In this document: piece after piece, positions 32,268-38,393 of the stretch | How positions within the stretch are numbered: position 1 is the stretch's first letter | How the letters are laid out: each line of letters opens with the position of its first letter | IMG/VR virus record: IMGVR_UViG_3300028388_001734 | Location: 1-39,311 of that record | Reading direction: 5' to 3' (one strand) | Length of the DNA: 39,311 nt | Source of the DNA: a virus | Made by a program: the position numbers and the translations under genes | The notes under the pieces: model-generated | The model's database searches: none | What the model saw: only the letters and a program-made list of their open reading frames with translations | What the model was told of the DNA's origin: nothing

Positions 32268-32629
32268 CAGTGCAACCTCGCAGGGCGCTCGTCGCCCTCC
32301 TCGTCAACCAAGCCCACGGTCGCGCCAGCATCGTCCCTTCCCCGCGCCTCGTTGCGCCGCCGGTCGATGCGGCCAATCAGGTGGGCGAGCCACTTTATGT
32401 ATTCCACCTTGTCGTCAATATCGACGCACTGGGTGCAGTACAGCATGGCGTAGGCATCCCCGATTACACACATCGGGCAGTCGCCATCATCCCTTCCGGC
32501 GATCAGCGCCTCGCGAATTACCCTGTCAAAGCCAGCGATTTCATCGGGCTTATCCACGAAGAACTGGTCAACGTCCTCCAGCAAGTCCGACAGCGCCGCG
32601 CGCATCTCGGCGTTCAGTTTCTTTCCCAT
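32267..32629 (-). CDS. Hypothetical protein with CxxC-type motif (120 aa)
   Basis: The first gene of the leftward operon. The N-terminal helices (LNAEMRAALSDLLEDVDQFF) are followed by CPMC and CTQC about 14 residues apart (near 51-70), which could bind zinc or be disulphide-prone. The C-terminus is acidic and probably disordered. No family is recognised. GGGGTG and a paired TTGGTT/TTGGTG repeat lie upstream. Being operon-first, it may be made early. Confidence 0.55.
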   Translation of the reverse strand: MGKKLNAEMRAALSDLLEDVDQFFVDKPDEIAGFDRVIREALIAGRDDGDCPMCVIGDAYAMLYCTQCVDIDDKVEYIKWLAHLIGRIDRRRNEARGRDDAGATVGLVDEEGDERPARLH

Positions 32630-32689
32630 CTTTCACCCCGTTGAATTTCAGTGTGACACGATAATGCACGGGCTTGGCCGGGCAGGCAA

Positions 32690-32704
32690 CACCAAACCAA
32701 CCAA
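32690..32704 (-). promoter_or_regulatory. Paired TTGGTT/TTGGTG repeat, leftward operon
   Basis: On the minus strand, TTGGTT (32704-32699) and TTGGTG (32695-32690), 9 nt apart, lie 61 nt upstream of the first leftward gene. With the rightward copies 20 bp away, this makes a divergent control region between recombination and replication operons. Confidence 0.45.
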
Positions 32705-32722
32705 TCCGACCCAAAAAAAGTG

Positions 32723-32753
32723 GTGGTGCGTTTGGTGCGGGTGGTGCTATGTA
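32723..32753 (+). promoter_or_regulatory. Triple GTGGTG/TTGGTG/GTGGTG repeat with -10-like box
   Basis: Three hexamers at 32723, 32732 and 32741, each 9 nt apart, followed after 1 nt by TATGTA (32748-32753). Transcription would start near 32760, just at ATG 32761, giving a leaderless or nearly leaderless message. Confidence 0.5.
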
Positions 32754-32760
32754 TGTCGTT

Positions 32761-33189
32761 ATGAAACACATCCTTGATATTTACGGCCTGTGGCCGTCGA
32801 TAGGTGAGATGGCTCGCGACCTTGACGAGGCCCCGAGCGAACTCCTTAGCCGCCGGGAGGACGGGGACCTGCCCGATCCCCGGCATGACAACCGTATCCT
32901 GATGCGCGCCATCTATATGGGGAAGTATCTCCGGCAGGCCCACCTGACTGAGATGCGCAGGCGCAGGCAGATGCGGCCCTTCGCTGACGAGAGGCGGGAG
33001 GTCATAGGTGAGTTTTTTGACGCGGCTGGTGGCTTGAGCCTGCTCGCGCACAAGGTCGGCTCGACACCAAACGCTCTGCGGGTGGCCAAGAACAGGGCGC
33101 GCTTGCCTCGCAAGCTGAAACACGAGTTGATGACTATCGCCCAGCAGATCGACTACCCGCTGGACGACGAACTGTTCGAGGCCCTGTAA
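32761..33189 (+). CDS. Two-HTH regulator at the head of the replication operon (142 aa)
   Basis: Two helix-turn-helix-like halves: residues 1-50 (HILDIYGLWPSIGEMARDLD, then SELLSRREDGDLPDPR, which reads like a Cro-type recognition unit) and residues about 80-125 (GGLSLLAHKVGSTPNALRVA). It is basic in the middle (LTEMRRRRQMR). The start at ATG 32761 is preferred, since the longer frame runs through the triple repeat and has a low-complexity Gly/Ala leader; ATG 32749 overlaps the -10-like box. It lies between the divergent repeats and helicase, so it is a candidate Cro- or CII-like regulator. Confidence 0.65.
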   Translation: MKHILDIYGLWPSIGEMARDLDEAPSELLSRREDGDLPDPRHDNRILMRAIYMGKYLRQAHLTEMRRRRQMRPFADERREVIGEFFDAAGGLSLLAHKVGSTPNALRVAKNRARLPRKLKHELMTIAQQIDYPLDDELFEAL

Positions 33190-34571
33190 TGGGGGAGGTG
33201 TATATCCCCGAGTTGGAGCAGGCAGTCATCGGCGCTGTCCTGCTCGACAACGAACTCATGGCAGCGGGCGTCGGGGTCAAGGCAGATTGGTTCCATGACC
33301 CGGGCCATCGGGAAATCGTGGAGGCTGTATCCCGTCGCATCGCTGATGGGCGGGAAGCCACCATGCACAACATTGCGTTTGACTTGAAGGCATCGCGCGC
33401 CGTCGAGGCCCTTGGCGGATCAGCGTATCTCGCCAAGCTGCTGGGCACGGCATCCCGGGCAGGCTTCAAGGATAACCTGATCGAAGTCAGGAACCTGTGG
33501 GTTAGGCGCACCCTGTCGCAAGAACTGCGACAGTCGCTGGAGAGCATCGAGAACTTTGACCAGTTTGCCGGGGTCGAGGATACCATCTCAGGGCTGGAGA
33601 GAACTGTCGCAGAATTGGCGACGGTCACGTCACACCAGCCGCTGGTCGAAGGCGCAGAAGATGGCCTGCTTGGCGCTCTCCGCCAGTCTGCGGACGCCGT
33701 GAATGCTGGGGGCGTCGTTGGTCTATCGACGGGCATCGGCAAGCTGGACACCCTGATAGGTGGGTTCGGCCCCGGTGACATGATTACGCTGGCCGGGCGT
33801 CCGTCGATGGGCAAGACAGCCATCGCCCTGACTATGGCGTGGCGCGCTGCCATGTCTGGCAAGGGCGTGTTCTTTGCTTCGCTGGAAATGCAGAAGGAAC
33901 AACTCTGGCATCGCTTCCTTGCCTTCGCGACTAATGACGAGGGCAGTGGCATTCCCTACTTCGACATTAGGTCCGGTCGTATCTCCGAGGAGCAGGGCGA
34001 GAGGTTGAAGCAGGTCGCTCTCAGTCACCGCTCGATCCCGTTTATGACTGCGGAGAAGCGCGCCCGGAACCTGACGATGCTCCGGGCCGCTGCCAAGCGG
34101 TCTGCGTCAGTGTTCGAGAGGCAGGGCACGCCGCTGGGCTTGGTGGTCGTGGACTACCTTCAGCTAATCGAGGGAGACAGCAGGTGGTCGGATTACCAGC
34201 GCGTCAGCGCCGCCTCGAACGCCATCAAGTCCCTCGCTCTGGACCTTGGCGTCCCGGTCCTGTCCCTGTCGCAGCTTAACCGTGGGGTGGAGATGCGCGA
34301 CCCGCCCATGCCCCGCCTGTCCGACCTCAGAGAGAGCGGCAAGGTCGAAGAGGACAGCGACGTGGTGATACTTGCTTTCCGCGATGCCTACTACCTGTCG
34401 AAGAAGCTGGAGGACATGAGCCTCGACCATGACACGCGCATCGAACTGGAGGCGCAGTTGGCTGACTTGAGGCACCGCTGCCAGCTTATCGTTGCCAAGG
34501 CACGCGGGGGTCCGACAGGCTCTGTCACGATGGGCTTCCGCCCCGAGACGAACTACGTCTGGGACTTGTGA
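33189..34571 (+). CDS. dnaB: Replicative DNA helicase, DnaB family
   Basis: A 460-residue hexameric helicase. N-terminal DnaB domain (residues 1-100, opening IPELEQAVIGAVLLD), linker, then RecA-like ATPase with Walker A GRPSMGKT (203-210), SLEM (231-234), Walker B VVVDYLQL (319-326) and LSQLNRGVE near 357. The C-terminal section keeps DLRESGKVEEDSDVV. It should unwind the phage origin after loading by the neighbouring initiation proteins. Starts in a TAATG overlap with the regulator gene. Length is typical. Confidence 0.95.
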   Translation: MGEVYIPELEQAVIGAVLLDNELMAAGVGVKADWFHDPGHREIVEAVSRRIADGREATMHNIAFDLKASRAVEALGGSAYLAKLLGTASRAGFKDNLIEVRNLWVRRTLSQELRQSLESIENFDQFAGVEDTISGLERTVAELATVTSHQPLVEGAEDGLLGALRQSADAVNAGGVVGLSTGIGKLDTLIGGFGPGDMITLAGRPSMGKTAIALTMAWRAAMSGKGVFFASLEMQKEQLWHRFLAFATNDEGSGIPYFDIRSGRISEEQGERLKQVALSHRSIPFMTAEKRARNLTMLRAAAKRSASVFERQGTPLGLVVVDYLQLIEGDSRWSDYQRVSAASNAIKSLALDLGVPVLSLSQLNRGVEMRDPPMPRLSDLRESGKVEEDSDVVILAFRDAYYLSKKLEDMSLDHDTRIELEAQLADLRHRCQLIVAKARGGPTGSVTMGFRPETNYVWDL

Positions 34572-34595
34572 CGATTGGTGCGATTGGTGTAGAAA
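34566..34595 (+). promoter_or_regulatory. Promoter-like site with paired TTGGTG repeats after dnaB
   Basis: TTGTGA (34566-34571, overlapping the dnaB stop) and TAGAAA (34590-34595) with an 18-nt spacer that holds TTGGTG at 34575-34580 and 34584-34589. The -10 directly abuts the second repeat, as at 6672. It would start a transcript near 34602. Confidence 0.5.
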
Positions 34596-34599
34596 AGGC

Positions 34600-34659
34600 G
34601 GGCGGGGAGCCTATTGGTTGGATCGGCTCAACCCGCCCAACACGCGAAGCGGGCGCGTG
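34600..34659 (+). ncRNA. Structured leader RNA: two tandem hairpins
   Basis: First hairpin: GGGCGGG-GAGCC (34600-34611) pairs with GGCTC-AA-CCCGCCC (34625-34638), 12 bp with an AA bulge and 13-nt loop. Second: CACGCG (34641-34646) with CGCGTG (34654-34659), 7-nt loop. Both lie at the start of the predicted transcript, 50-110 nt before the first replication gene. No U-run follows. An attenuator, mRNA stabiliser or small RNA are all possible; only the folding potential is seen. Confidence 0.5.
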
Positions 34660-34681
34660 CTTGCCGAGTATCTATCACGGC

Positions 34682-34708
34682 ATGTCACGCTCCACAACAA
34701 TGGAGTGA
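34682..34708 (+). other. Possible 8-codon upstream ORF
   Basis: ATG TCA CGC ... GAG TGA encodes MSRSTTME and ends 3 nt before the next ATG. No ribosome site is seen before it. Listed because translation here would affect the following gene. Confidence 0.2.
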
Positions 34709-34711
34709 CCA

Positions 34712-34963
34712 ATGGACATTGGCGATAACTTTGATTTCAACGGCTGGCTTCTTCAGACGGAGATGCTGACCGTTGAAGAGTTGGGGGCCTATTTCCGGCT
34801 TGCGCTTTACGCCAAGCGTGCGGGCGGGAAGCTGCCAGACGATGACTACGTTCTGTCACGCCTTGCTGGTATGTACCTTCGTGACTGGCAGCGAGTGAAG
34901 CAGCGCATTGATGTGCTTCTGATCGCCGCCTGCTTGCTTGACTGCGGGGAGGGCGAAGAATGA
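34712..34963 (+). CDS. DUF1376-like replication-region protein (83 aa)
   Basis: This protein has the DUF1376 pattern: FDFNGWLLQTEMLTVEELGA, then YFRLALYAKRAGGKLPDDD, then LSRLAGMYLRDWQRVKQRI. The domain is found alone or fused at the start of phage replication proteins. It is short and helical, probably a protein-protein or DNA-binding part of the initiation complex. GGAG sits 6 nt upstream, and the stop overlaps the next ATG. Function is inferred from co-occurrence with helicase and initiators. Confidence 0.7.
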   Translation: MDIGDNFDFNGWLLQTEMLTVEELGAYFRLALYAKRAGGKLPDDDYVLSRLAGMYLRDWQRVKQRIDVLLIAACLLDCGEGEE

Positions 34964-35244
34964 GCGACAAGCTGCTGATTGAAGTCTTTGACAATCCCCC
35001 CGTTGCACATGGGCCGTTGCTGGTGCTGTTGGCGCTGGCTCGCAACGCTGACGAGGAAACACGCACATGCAGCCTGTCCAACGAGACACTGGCCCGCAAA
35101 TCGGTTCTCGGCGAGCGGCAGGCCCGATACTGCGTCAGGACATTGGAGGTCGCTGGCGTGATCGAGGTCAGCCCCAATGCAGGCCCCGCTCGCGTCAACA
35201 CATATCGCATCAAACCGCGATCCGAATGGGGGGCTGGGCGATGA
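34960..35244 (+). CDS. Winged-helix/HTH replication-region protein (94 aa)
   Basis: Contains an HTH_36-like domain: LLVLLALARNADEETRTC (19-36), SNETLARKSVLGERQARYCVRTLEVAGVIEV (40-70, given by position) and a beta wing (ARVNTYRI). These domains bind DNA in plasmid and phage initiators. It overlaps both neighbours, so it is translated together with the DUF1376-like and initiator-like genes. It may bind the iterons inside the next gene, which is inference. Confidence 0.68.
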   Translation: MSDKLLIEVFDNPPVAHGPLLVLLALARNADEETRTCSLSNETLARKSVLGERQARYCVRTLEVAGVIEVSPNAGPARVNTYRIKPRSEWGAGR

Positions 35245-36017
35245 ACGGCTGGATCGCAATCAACCGTGGCATCTTTGACCACCCGGTATTCGCAGGCCAC
35301 CCGGAGCGCGTCGGCGTGTGGGTGTGGATGCTGCACCGGGCCGCTTGGCGGGACACCCGTCAGGACGCCAACGGCAGGACCATCACCGTCAAGCGCGGCC
35401 AGCTTCTGACCAGCTACAGGCAAATGAGCAAGGCAACGGGCGCTGGAGTGCAGGTTATCAGGACGCTCATGGACCGGCTACGAGATGAGCACGCGATTGA
35501 CACAGACACTAGCACAGGCCGGATGCTAATAACTATCTGCAACTACGAGAAATATCAGTCAGCACTGGCCGGTGGTAACACAGTTGAAAACACGGGAGCA
35601 ACACAGGACCAACACAGGACCAACACACAAAATGAACAAGTAAACAATATAACAAACATAACCCCCTTAAATTCCCCCAAGCCGAAGGGGAAAGATGACG
35701 AGGTTATGGCTTTGCTCTTGGAGGTTCTTCCCAAGCAAACGGCAGAGGACTGGGTTCAGTACAGGCGTGAGACCAAAAACCCAATGACTGCACTCGCTGC
35801 TAAGAAGATGGTCAACAAGCTGAAGCCGTACACTCCAAGCGAGAGGATCGCGTCTGTTGACGAGGCAATCATGCGAGGGTTCAGAGGAGTGTTCCCCGAA
35901 AATTCCAAAACCGCGATTGGTAAATCCGCCATTGGTAAGCCGGATGCTACAAGTGGCGGGCTGTCCCCGGCGTGGCGCGCGCATCTGGCGCGTCAGCGGG
36001 CGGAGATGGAAGAATGA
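35241..36017 (+). CDS. Replication initiator-like protein, carries origin in its gene (258 aa)
   Basis: The ATG at 35241 overlaps the upstream stop; the longer frame from 35067 is out of context. The N-terminal domain (residues 1-110) is a winged helix (NRGIFDHPVFAG, VKRGQLLTSYRQMSKATGAG). A polar low-complexity linker (about 113-145, rich in Asn, Thr, Gln) and a helical C-terminal domain (about 150-258, AEDWVQYRRETKNPM near 190) follow. This is the plan of lambda O-like or DnaD-like initiators: DNA-binding head, linker, helicase-contact tail. The linker codes over a set of iterons. Confidence 0.7.
   Translation: MNGWIAINRGIFDHPVFAGHPERVGVWVWMLHRAAWRDTRQDANGRTITVKRGQLLTSYRQMSKATGAGVQVIRTLMDRLRDEHAIDTDTSTGRMLITICNYEKYQSALAGGNTVENTGATQDQHRTNTQNEQVNNITNITPLNSPKPKGKDDEVMALLLEVLPKQTAEDWVQYRRETKNPMTALAAKKMVNKLKPYTPSERIASVDEAIMRGFRGVFPENSKTAIGKSAIGKPDATSGGLSPAWRAHLARQRAEMEE
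35576..35660 (+). other. ori: Putative replication origin: 11-bp iterons next to AT-rich stretch
   Basis: CAACACAGGAC occurs perfectly at 35599-35609 and 35610-35620, with CAACACACA at 35621 and weaker copies at 35588 and 35576. This gives about five units at a period of 11-12 bp. Right next to it, 35629-35660 is strikingly A/T-rich compared with the rest of the window. Iterons inside an initiator gene followed by an unwinding region are the lambda ori layout. Confidence 0.6.
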
Positions 36018-36042
36018 CCCGCCCCCAAGTCAGGGGCGGGTC
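36016..36042. terminator. Bidirectional hairpin terminator between convergent operons
   Basis: A perfect 10-bp stem, GACCCGCCCC (36016-36025) and GGGGCGGGTC (36033-36042), loop CAAGTCA, overlaps the stop of the initiator-like gene and lies 7 nt after the last minus-strand gene. It separates the rightward replication operon from the leftward small-gene operon. Confidence 0.75.
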
Positions 36043-36048
36043 TGGTTC

Positions 36049-36117
36049 TCAGTCGCCATCGCGTTCGATCAGGTACGCAATGGCGATGCCGATCAGCATC
36101 GCCACCGTGTCGGCCAT
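36049..36117 (-). CDS. Possible 22-residue membrane peptide
   Basis: Frame MADTVAMLIGIAIAYLIERDGD, one hydrophobic span flanked by acidic ends. Its start overlaps the upstream stop (TGATGG), and the terminator hairpin begins 7 nt after its stop. The overlap and clean span support it; the short length and weak ribosome site argue for caution. Confidence 0.35.
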   Translation of the reverse strand: MADTVAMLIGIAIAYLIERDGD

Positions 36118-36368
36118 CAGTTCACCGTCGCGCCTTCACGCTCGCGCATGGCCTCTTCCATTTCGTCGTCGTCGTCGGTGAGTTGGATGACCGACGCGCC
36201 GCTAGATTTCAGCAGCGCCAGCAGCAGCAGCGCCCGCTCTTCGCCCTCGATCCCGTACACGTCAAGGATGGTCATTACCACCGCGCACACCTCGGAGCGC
36301 GTCAGGCTGTCGGGCAGGGCCTCGATAGCATGGGCAACCGCCAGCTTCTTTTCGTTCGTCGTCGTCAT
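36117..36368 (-). CDS. Hypothetical acidic protein (83 aa)
   Basis: A helical protein with an Asp/Glu-rich C-terminus (residues about 63-78) and a hydrophobic helix EERALLLLALLKSSG in the middle. No family recognised. GAAAGGAAAG precedes the ATG. Two stable hairpins separate it from the next upstream gene. Small acidic proteins of this type in phages sometimes mimic DNA, but nothing specific supports that here. Confidence 0.55.
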   Translation of the reverse strand: MTTTNEKKLAVAHAIEALPDSLTRSEVCAVVMTILDVYGIEGEERALLLLALLKSSGASVIQLTDDDDEMEEAMREREGATVN

Positions 36369-36389
36369 GGTCTTTCCTTTCTCTCAGTT

Positions 36390-36428
36390 CCTGCACCGTG
36401 CAGGGGATGCCGCCCCGTATAGGGGCGG
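36390..36428 (-). terminator. Two hairpins in the gap between minus-strand genes
   Basis: GGGGCGG (36422-36428) pairs with CCGCCCC (36410-36416), loop GTATA; CCTGCAC (36390-36396) pairs with GTGCAGG (36398-36404). They follow the 101-aa gene stop and precede the ribosome site of the 83-aa gene. There is no U-run, so they may be attenuators or processing sites. Confidence 0.45.
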
Positions 36429-36434
36429 ACACCG

Positions 36435-36740
36435 CTACACGTCAGCCGGTGCTGGCAAGGCAAGGGTGCGCCCCGCCAGATACAGATCATGCGCCATATC
36501 CGGCGGCAGGTCGTTCAGCAGCGTGACGCCCGGGACGTTCCGAAAGTCGTCCATCCACCAGCGCGGGAGCGGGCGCATGGCCAGCCAGCCCGCGATGCAC
36601 AGCCGCCCTTGCGTGACGTACCACGCGACATGCGATGCACTCTCGCGCAGTTCCTCGGCAGTCAGGGGTGCAGCGGCGGACCGCTGCCCCCAAACCGTGC
36701 GGGGCTTGCCCCTCCAAAGATCCTCCATCGTGATACCCAT
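36435..36740 (-). CDS. Hypothetical protein (101 aa)
   Basis: The start is taken at ATG 36740, overlapping the upstream stop, with AAGGGGGG 6 nt before it; GTG 36743 is the alternative. Contains MEDLWRGKPRTVWGQRS and a helical EELRESASHVAWYVTQG segment, with Trp-rich GWLAMRPLPRWWMDDF in the middle. No family is recognised. Probably a small cytoplasmic phage protein. Confidence 0.55.
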   Translation of the reverse strand: MGITMEDLWRGKPRTVWGQRSAAAPLTAEELRESASHVAWYVTQGRLCIAGWLAMRPLPRWWMDDFRNVPGVTLLNDLPPDMAHDLYLAGRTLALPAPADV

Positions 36741-37021
36741 CACTCGCCCCCCTTGTGCTTTGCGAGGATCGCCGCCGCGTCAGCCGGTCGGCACTGCGGC
36801 GACAGGTACTCGCCCGGCTCGCGCCCGTAGCGGATGCCAAACGAGAAACGCCCGTTAGGCTGCGGCAGTAGGTACGGGTCGAGCCTCGGCCCGTACTCTT
36901 CAACAATGCAGTGCCAGTAGGCGTCATCGCAGTATGCGCCTTGCAGCAGCGCATCCGCGTCCTCCGCTGTTATGTACGTCAGGCAATCCGCCCACGGGTT
37001 GAAGTCATGCCAGTGCGCCAT
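36740..37021 (-). CDS. Hypothetical protein (93 aa), Trp/Tyr-rich
   Basis: Rich in Trp and Tyr (HWHDFNPWADCLTYITAED opening, then AYCDDAYWHCIVEEYGPRL). The ATG at 37021 overlaps the upstream stop in a GGGGGGCGAGTGATGG context identical to the next gene's start, which suggests duplication of the junction or strong selection on this ribosome site. No function is recognised. Confidence 0.55.
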   Translation of the reverse strand: MAHWHDFNPWADCLTYITAEDADALLQGAYCDDAYWHCIVEEYGPRLDPYLLPQPNGRFSFGIRYGREPGEYLSPQCRPADAAAILAKHKGGE

Positions 37022-37254
37022 CACTCGCCCCCCTCGATCACGGGGCGCGGCATGGGGCGCGGGCTTGTGCAGGGCGCGGGTTCCTCGCGGCAGTCAGCCA
37101 GCGCAAGCGCGCGGATCGAGACCAGCCGCGCGTGCACGTCTGCATCCGCCCGGGCCTTGTCCATCACATAGGAACCAAAGCCCCCGATGACCGTGCCAGC
37201 GACCGCGCCAAGCGCCGCCGCTGTCACTAGTTCGCAAAAGCGATTGATCGTCAT
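37021..37254 (-). CDS. Small membrane protein (77 aa)
   Basis: One N-terminal membrane segment (residues 9-30, Ala/Gly-rich, LVTAAALGAVAGTVIGGFG), then a charged helix and a Pro-rich tail. GGAGGG is 9 nt upstream of the ATG. The stop overlaps the next ATG. It could be an inner-membrane protein acting in superinfection exclusion or takeover, but no family is recognised. Confidence 0.55.
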   Translation of the reverse strand: MTINRFCELVTAAALGAVAGTVIGGFGSYVMDKARADADVHARLVSIRALALADCREEPAPCTSPRPMPRPVIEGGE

Positions 37255-37257
37255 GCC

Positions 37258-37443
37258 TCAGCCCTCCACGCCAGAGGCGACAAGGAACAGCGCCGCATCG
37301 AAGCGCGGGTTTTCGGCGGCGAATTGCGCCGCCAGCCGGTGCGCAATGGCGCGCACCGCGCCGCGCGTTTCTTCGCTCTCGGCGTTCTTCGCCTCGATCA
37401 GCAGGCAGGCGGCGACCGCCTCAAAGTGCTTTCTCGTCATCAT
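37258..37443 (-). CDS. Small conserved phage protein (61 aa)
   Basis: Starts MMTRKHFEAVAACL, a motif common in small phage and plasmid proteins of alphaproteobacteria, followed by an Ala-rich helix. AGGAAAG precedes ATG 37443; the longer frame upstream passes through hairpin sequence and is not protein-like. The function is unknown. It follows the longest minus-strand intergenic gap in this operon, so it may have its own promoter. Confidence 0.6.
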   Translation of the reverse strand: MMTRKHFEAVAACLLIEAKNAESEETRGAVRAIAHRLAAQFAAENPRFDAALFLVASGVEG

Positions 37444-37487
37444 GGTTCTTTCCTCTCTCTCGAAACCGGGGCTTGTCCCCGCCAATA

Positions 37488-37519
37488 CGCCCCCCAAGCG
37501 CCAAAAGCACCGGGGGGCG
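37488..37519 (-). promoter_or_regulatory. Hairpin holding a GGTGC/TTGGCG repeat in its loop
   Basis: CGCCCCCC (37488-37495) and GGGGGGCG (37512-37519) form an 8-bp stem. On the minus strand its 16-nt loop holds most of the pair CCGGTG (37513-37508) and TTGGCG (37504-37499), 9 nt apart, a divergent member of the motif family. Confidence 0.4.
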
Positions 37520-37529
37520 CATGGACAAG

Positions 37530-38390
37530 TCAAGCGGCCAGATTGTCCCCTTCGCGCACCGTGGCCAGCGCCTCGCGCGTCCATGCGACTGCGCCTTCCA
37601 TAGTGTCGAATGCGTCGCCTCCGTCGCGCGATAACAGGCTCGGGGTTATGACAAGCGAACCCGCCCCGCGATCCTCGGCCCAGCCATGCAAAACGCGCTT
37701 GATTGTCCCGGGACGCGCCTGCGCAAGCCTGCCACGAAACCGGGTGCGGCGCTGGATCGGGACAAGCGTGTCAATCGTGAACTCGCGCGACCCTGCGCCC
37801 CATGACGCCCGCGCCAGATCAACCGGGCGCGTTTCAATCTCGACAGTCACTAGCGCGCCGCCCTCGTCGCGCCGCCCGCCAAAGTCTCGCGGCGCGTCCG
37901 TGACCTCGAACAGGAACAAGGAAACGGGGCGCACGCCTGCCAGCGCCCGCACCAGCGCCAGAGCCGCCGCCCCCCGATGCTTCAGCCGGGTCCTGCTGGT
38001 GCCGGAGGCTCCGTAGGTGTTAAGCATGACGACAACCTCGCCCCGGGACTGATCCGGCGCGCGGCGTTTCTGGCGCATCGCCATCGGCGAGCCGGACAGG
38101 AAGGCAGGGACGTTGACTGCGCCCCCGGCCACGGCAGGGGACTGCACAAGCCCCTGCCCAGTCAGGTCAAGTTCTGCCTCGATCTGATCCATGAGACGCT
38201 CGGAGGCATCCACAACGCTCTTCATGCCTGCCTCGGCGGCGGGGCGGACTGCCTCTACCTCGTCCCGCTCGCGTCCGTTCAGCGCGCACTTATACGCAAT
38301 GTCTATGCAGGCAGTCATCGACGGGGCCTCGTAAACGTCAACGTCCAGCCCGGCCAGTTTCTGAGGGGTGAAGGGGAAGGTCCCGTGCAT
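37530..38390 (-). CDS. VWA-like partner protein of the AAA+ ATPase (286 aa)
   Basis: Directly downstream of the AAA+ gene. The middle part contains EVVVMLNTYGASGTSRT (near 117-133), then RGAAALALVRAL and VSLFLFEVTDAP, the strand-helix-strand order of a von Willebrand A domain, but the metal site DxSxS is replaced by N-T-Y-G-A-S. The C-terminal part is beta-rich with basic residues. MoxR/CobS-type ATPases normally pair with VWA or CobT-like proteins, so this is proposed as the degenerate partner. GGAGGG lies 10 nt upstream of the ATG. The VWA link is an inference from pattern and neighbour. Confidence 0.5.
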   Translation of the reverse strand: MHGTFPFTPQKLAGLDVDVYEAPSMTACIDIAYKCALNGRERDEVEAVRPAAEAGMKSVVDASERLMDQIEAELDLTGQGLVQSPAVAGGAVNVPAFLSGSPMAMRQKRRAPDQSRGEVVVMLNTYGASGTSRTRLKHRGAAALALVRALAGVRPVSLFLFEVTDAPRDFGGRRDEGGALVTVEIETRPVDLARASWGAGSREFTIDTLVPIQRRTRFRGRLAQARPGTIKRVLHGWAEDRGAGSLVITPSLLSRDGGDAFDTMEGAVAWTREALATVREGDNLAA

Positions 38391-38393
38391 GTG

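Noticed and set aside
32674-32760. Longer N-terminus of the two-HTH regulator
   Set aside because: It would be coded by the control repeats and give a Gly/Ala/Pro leader, not a domain.
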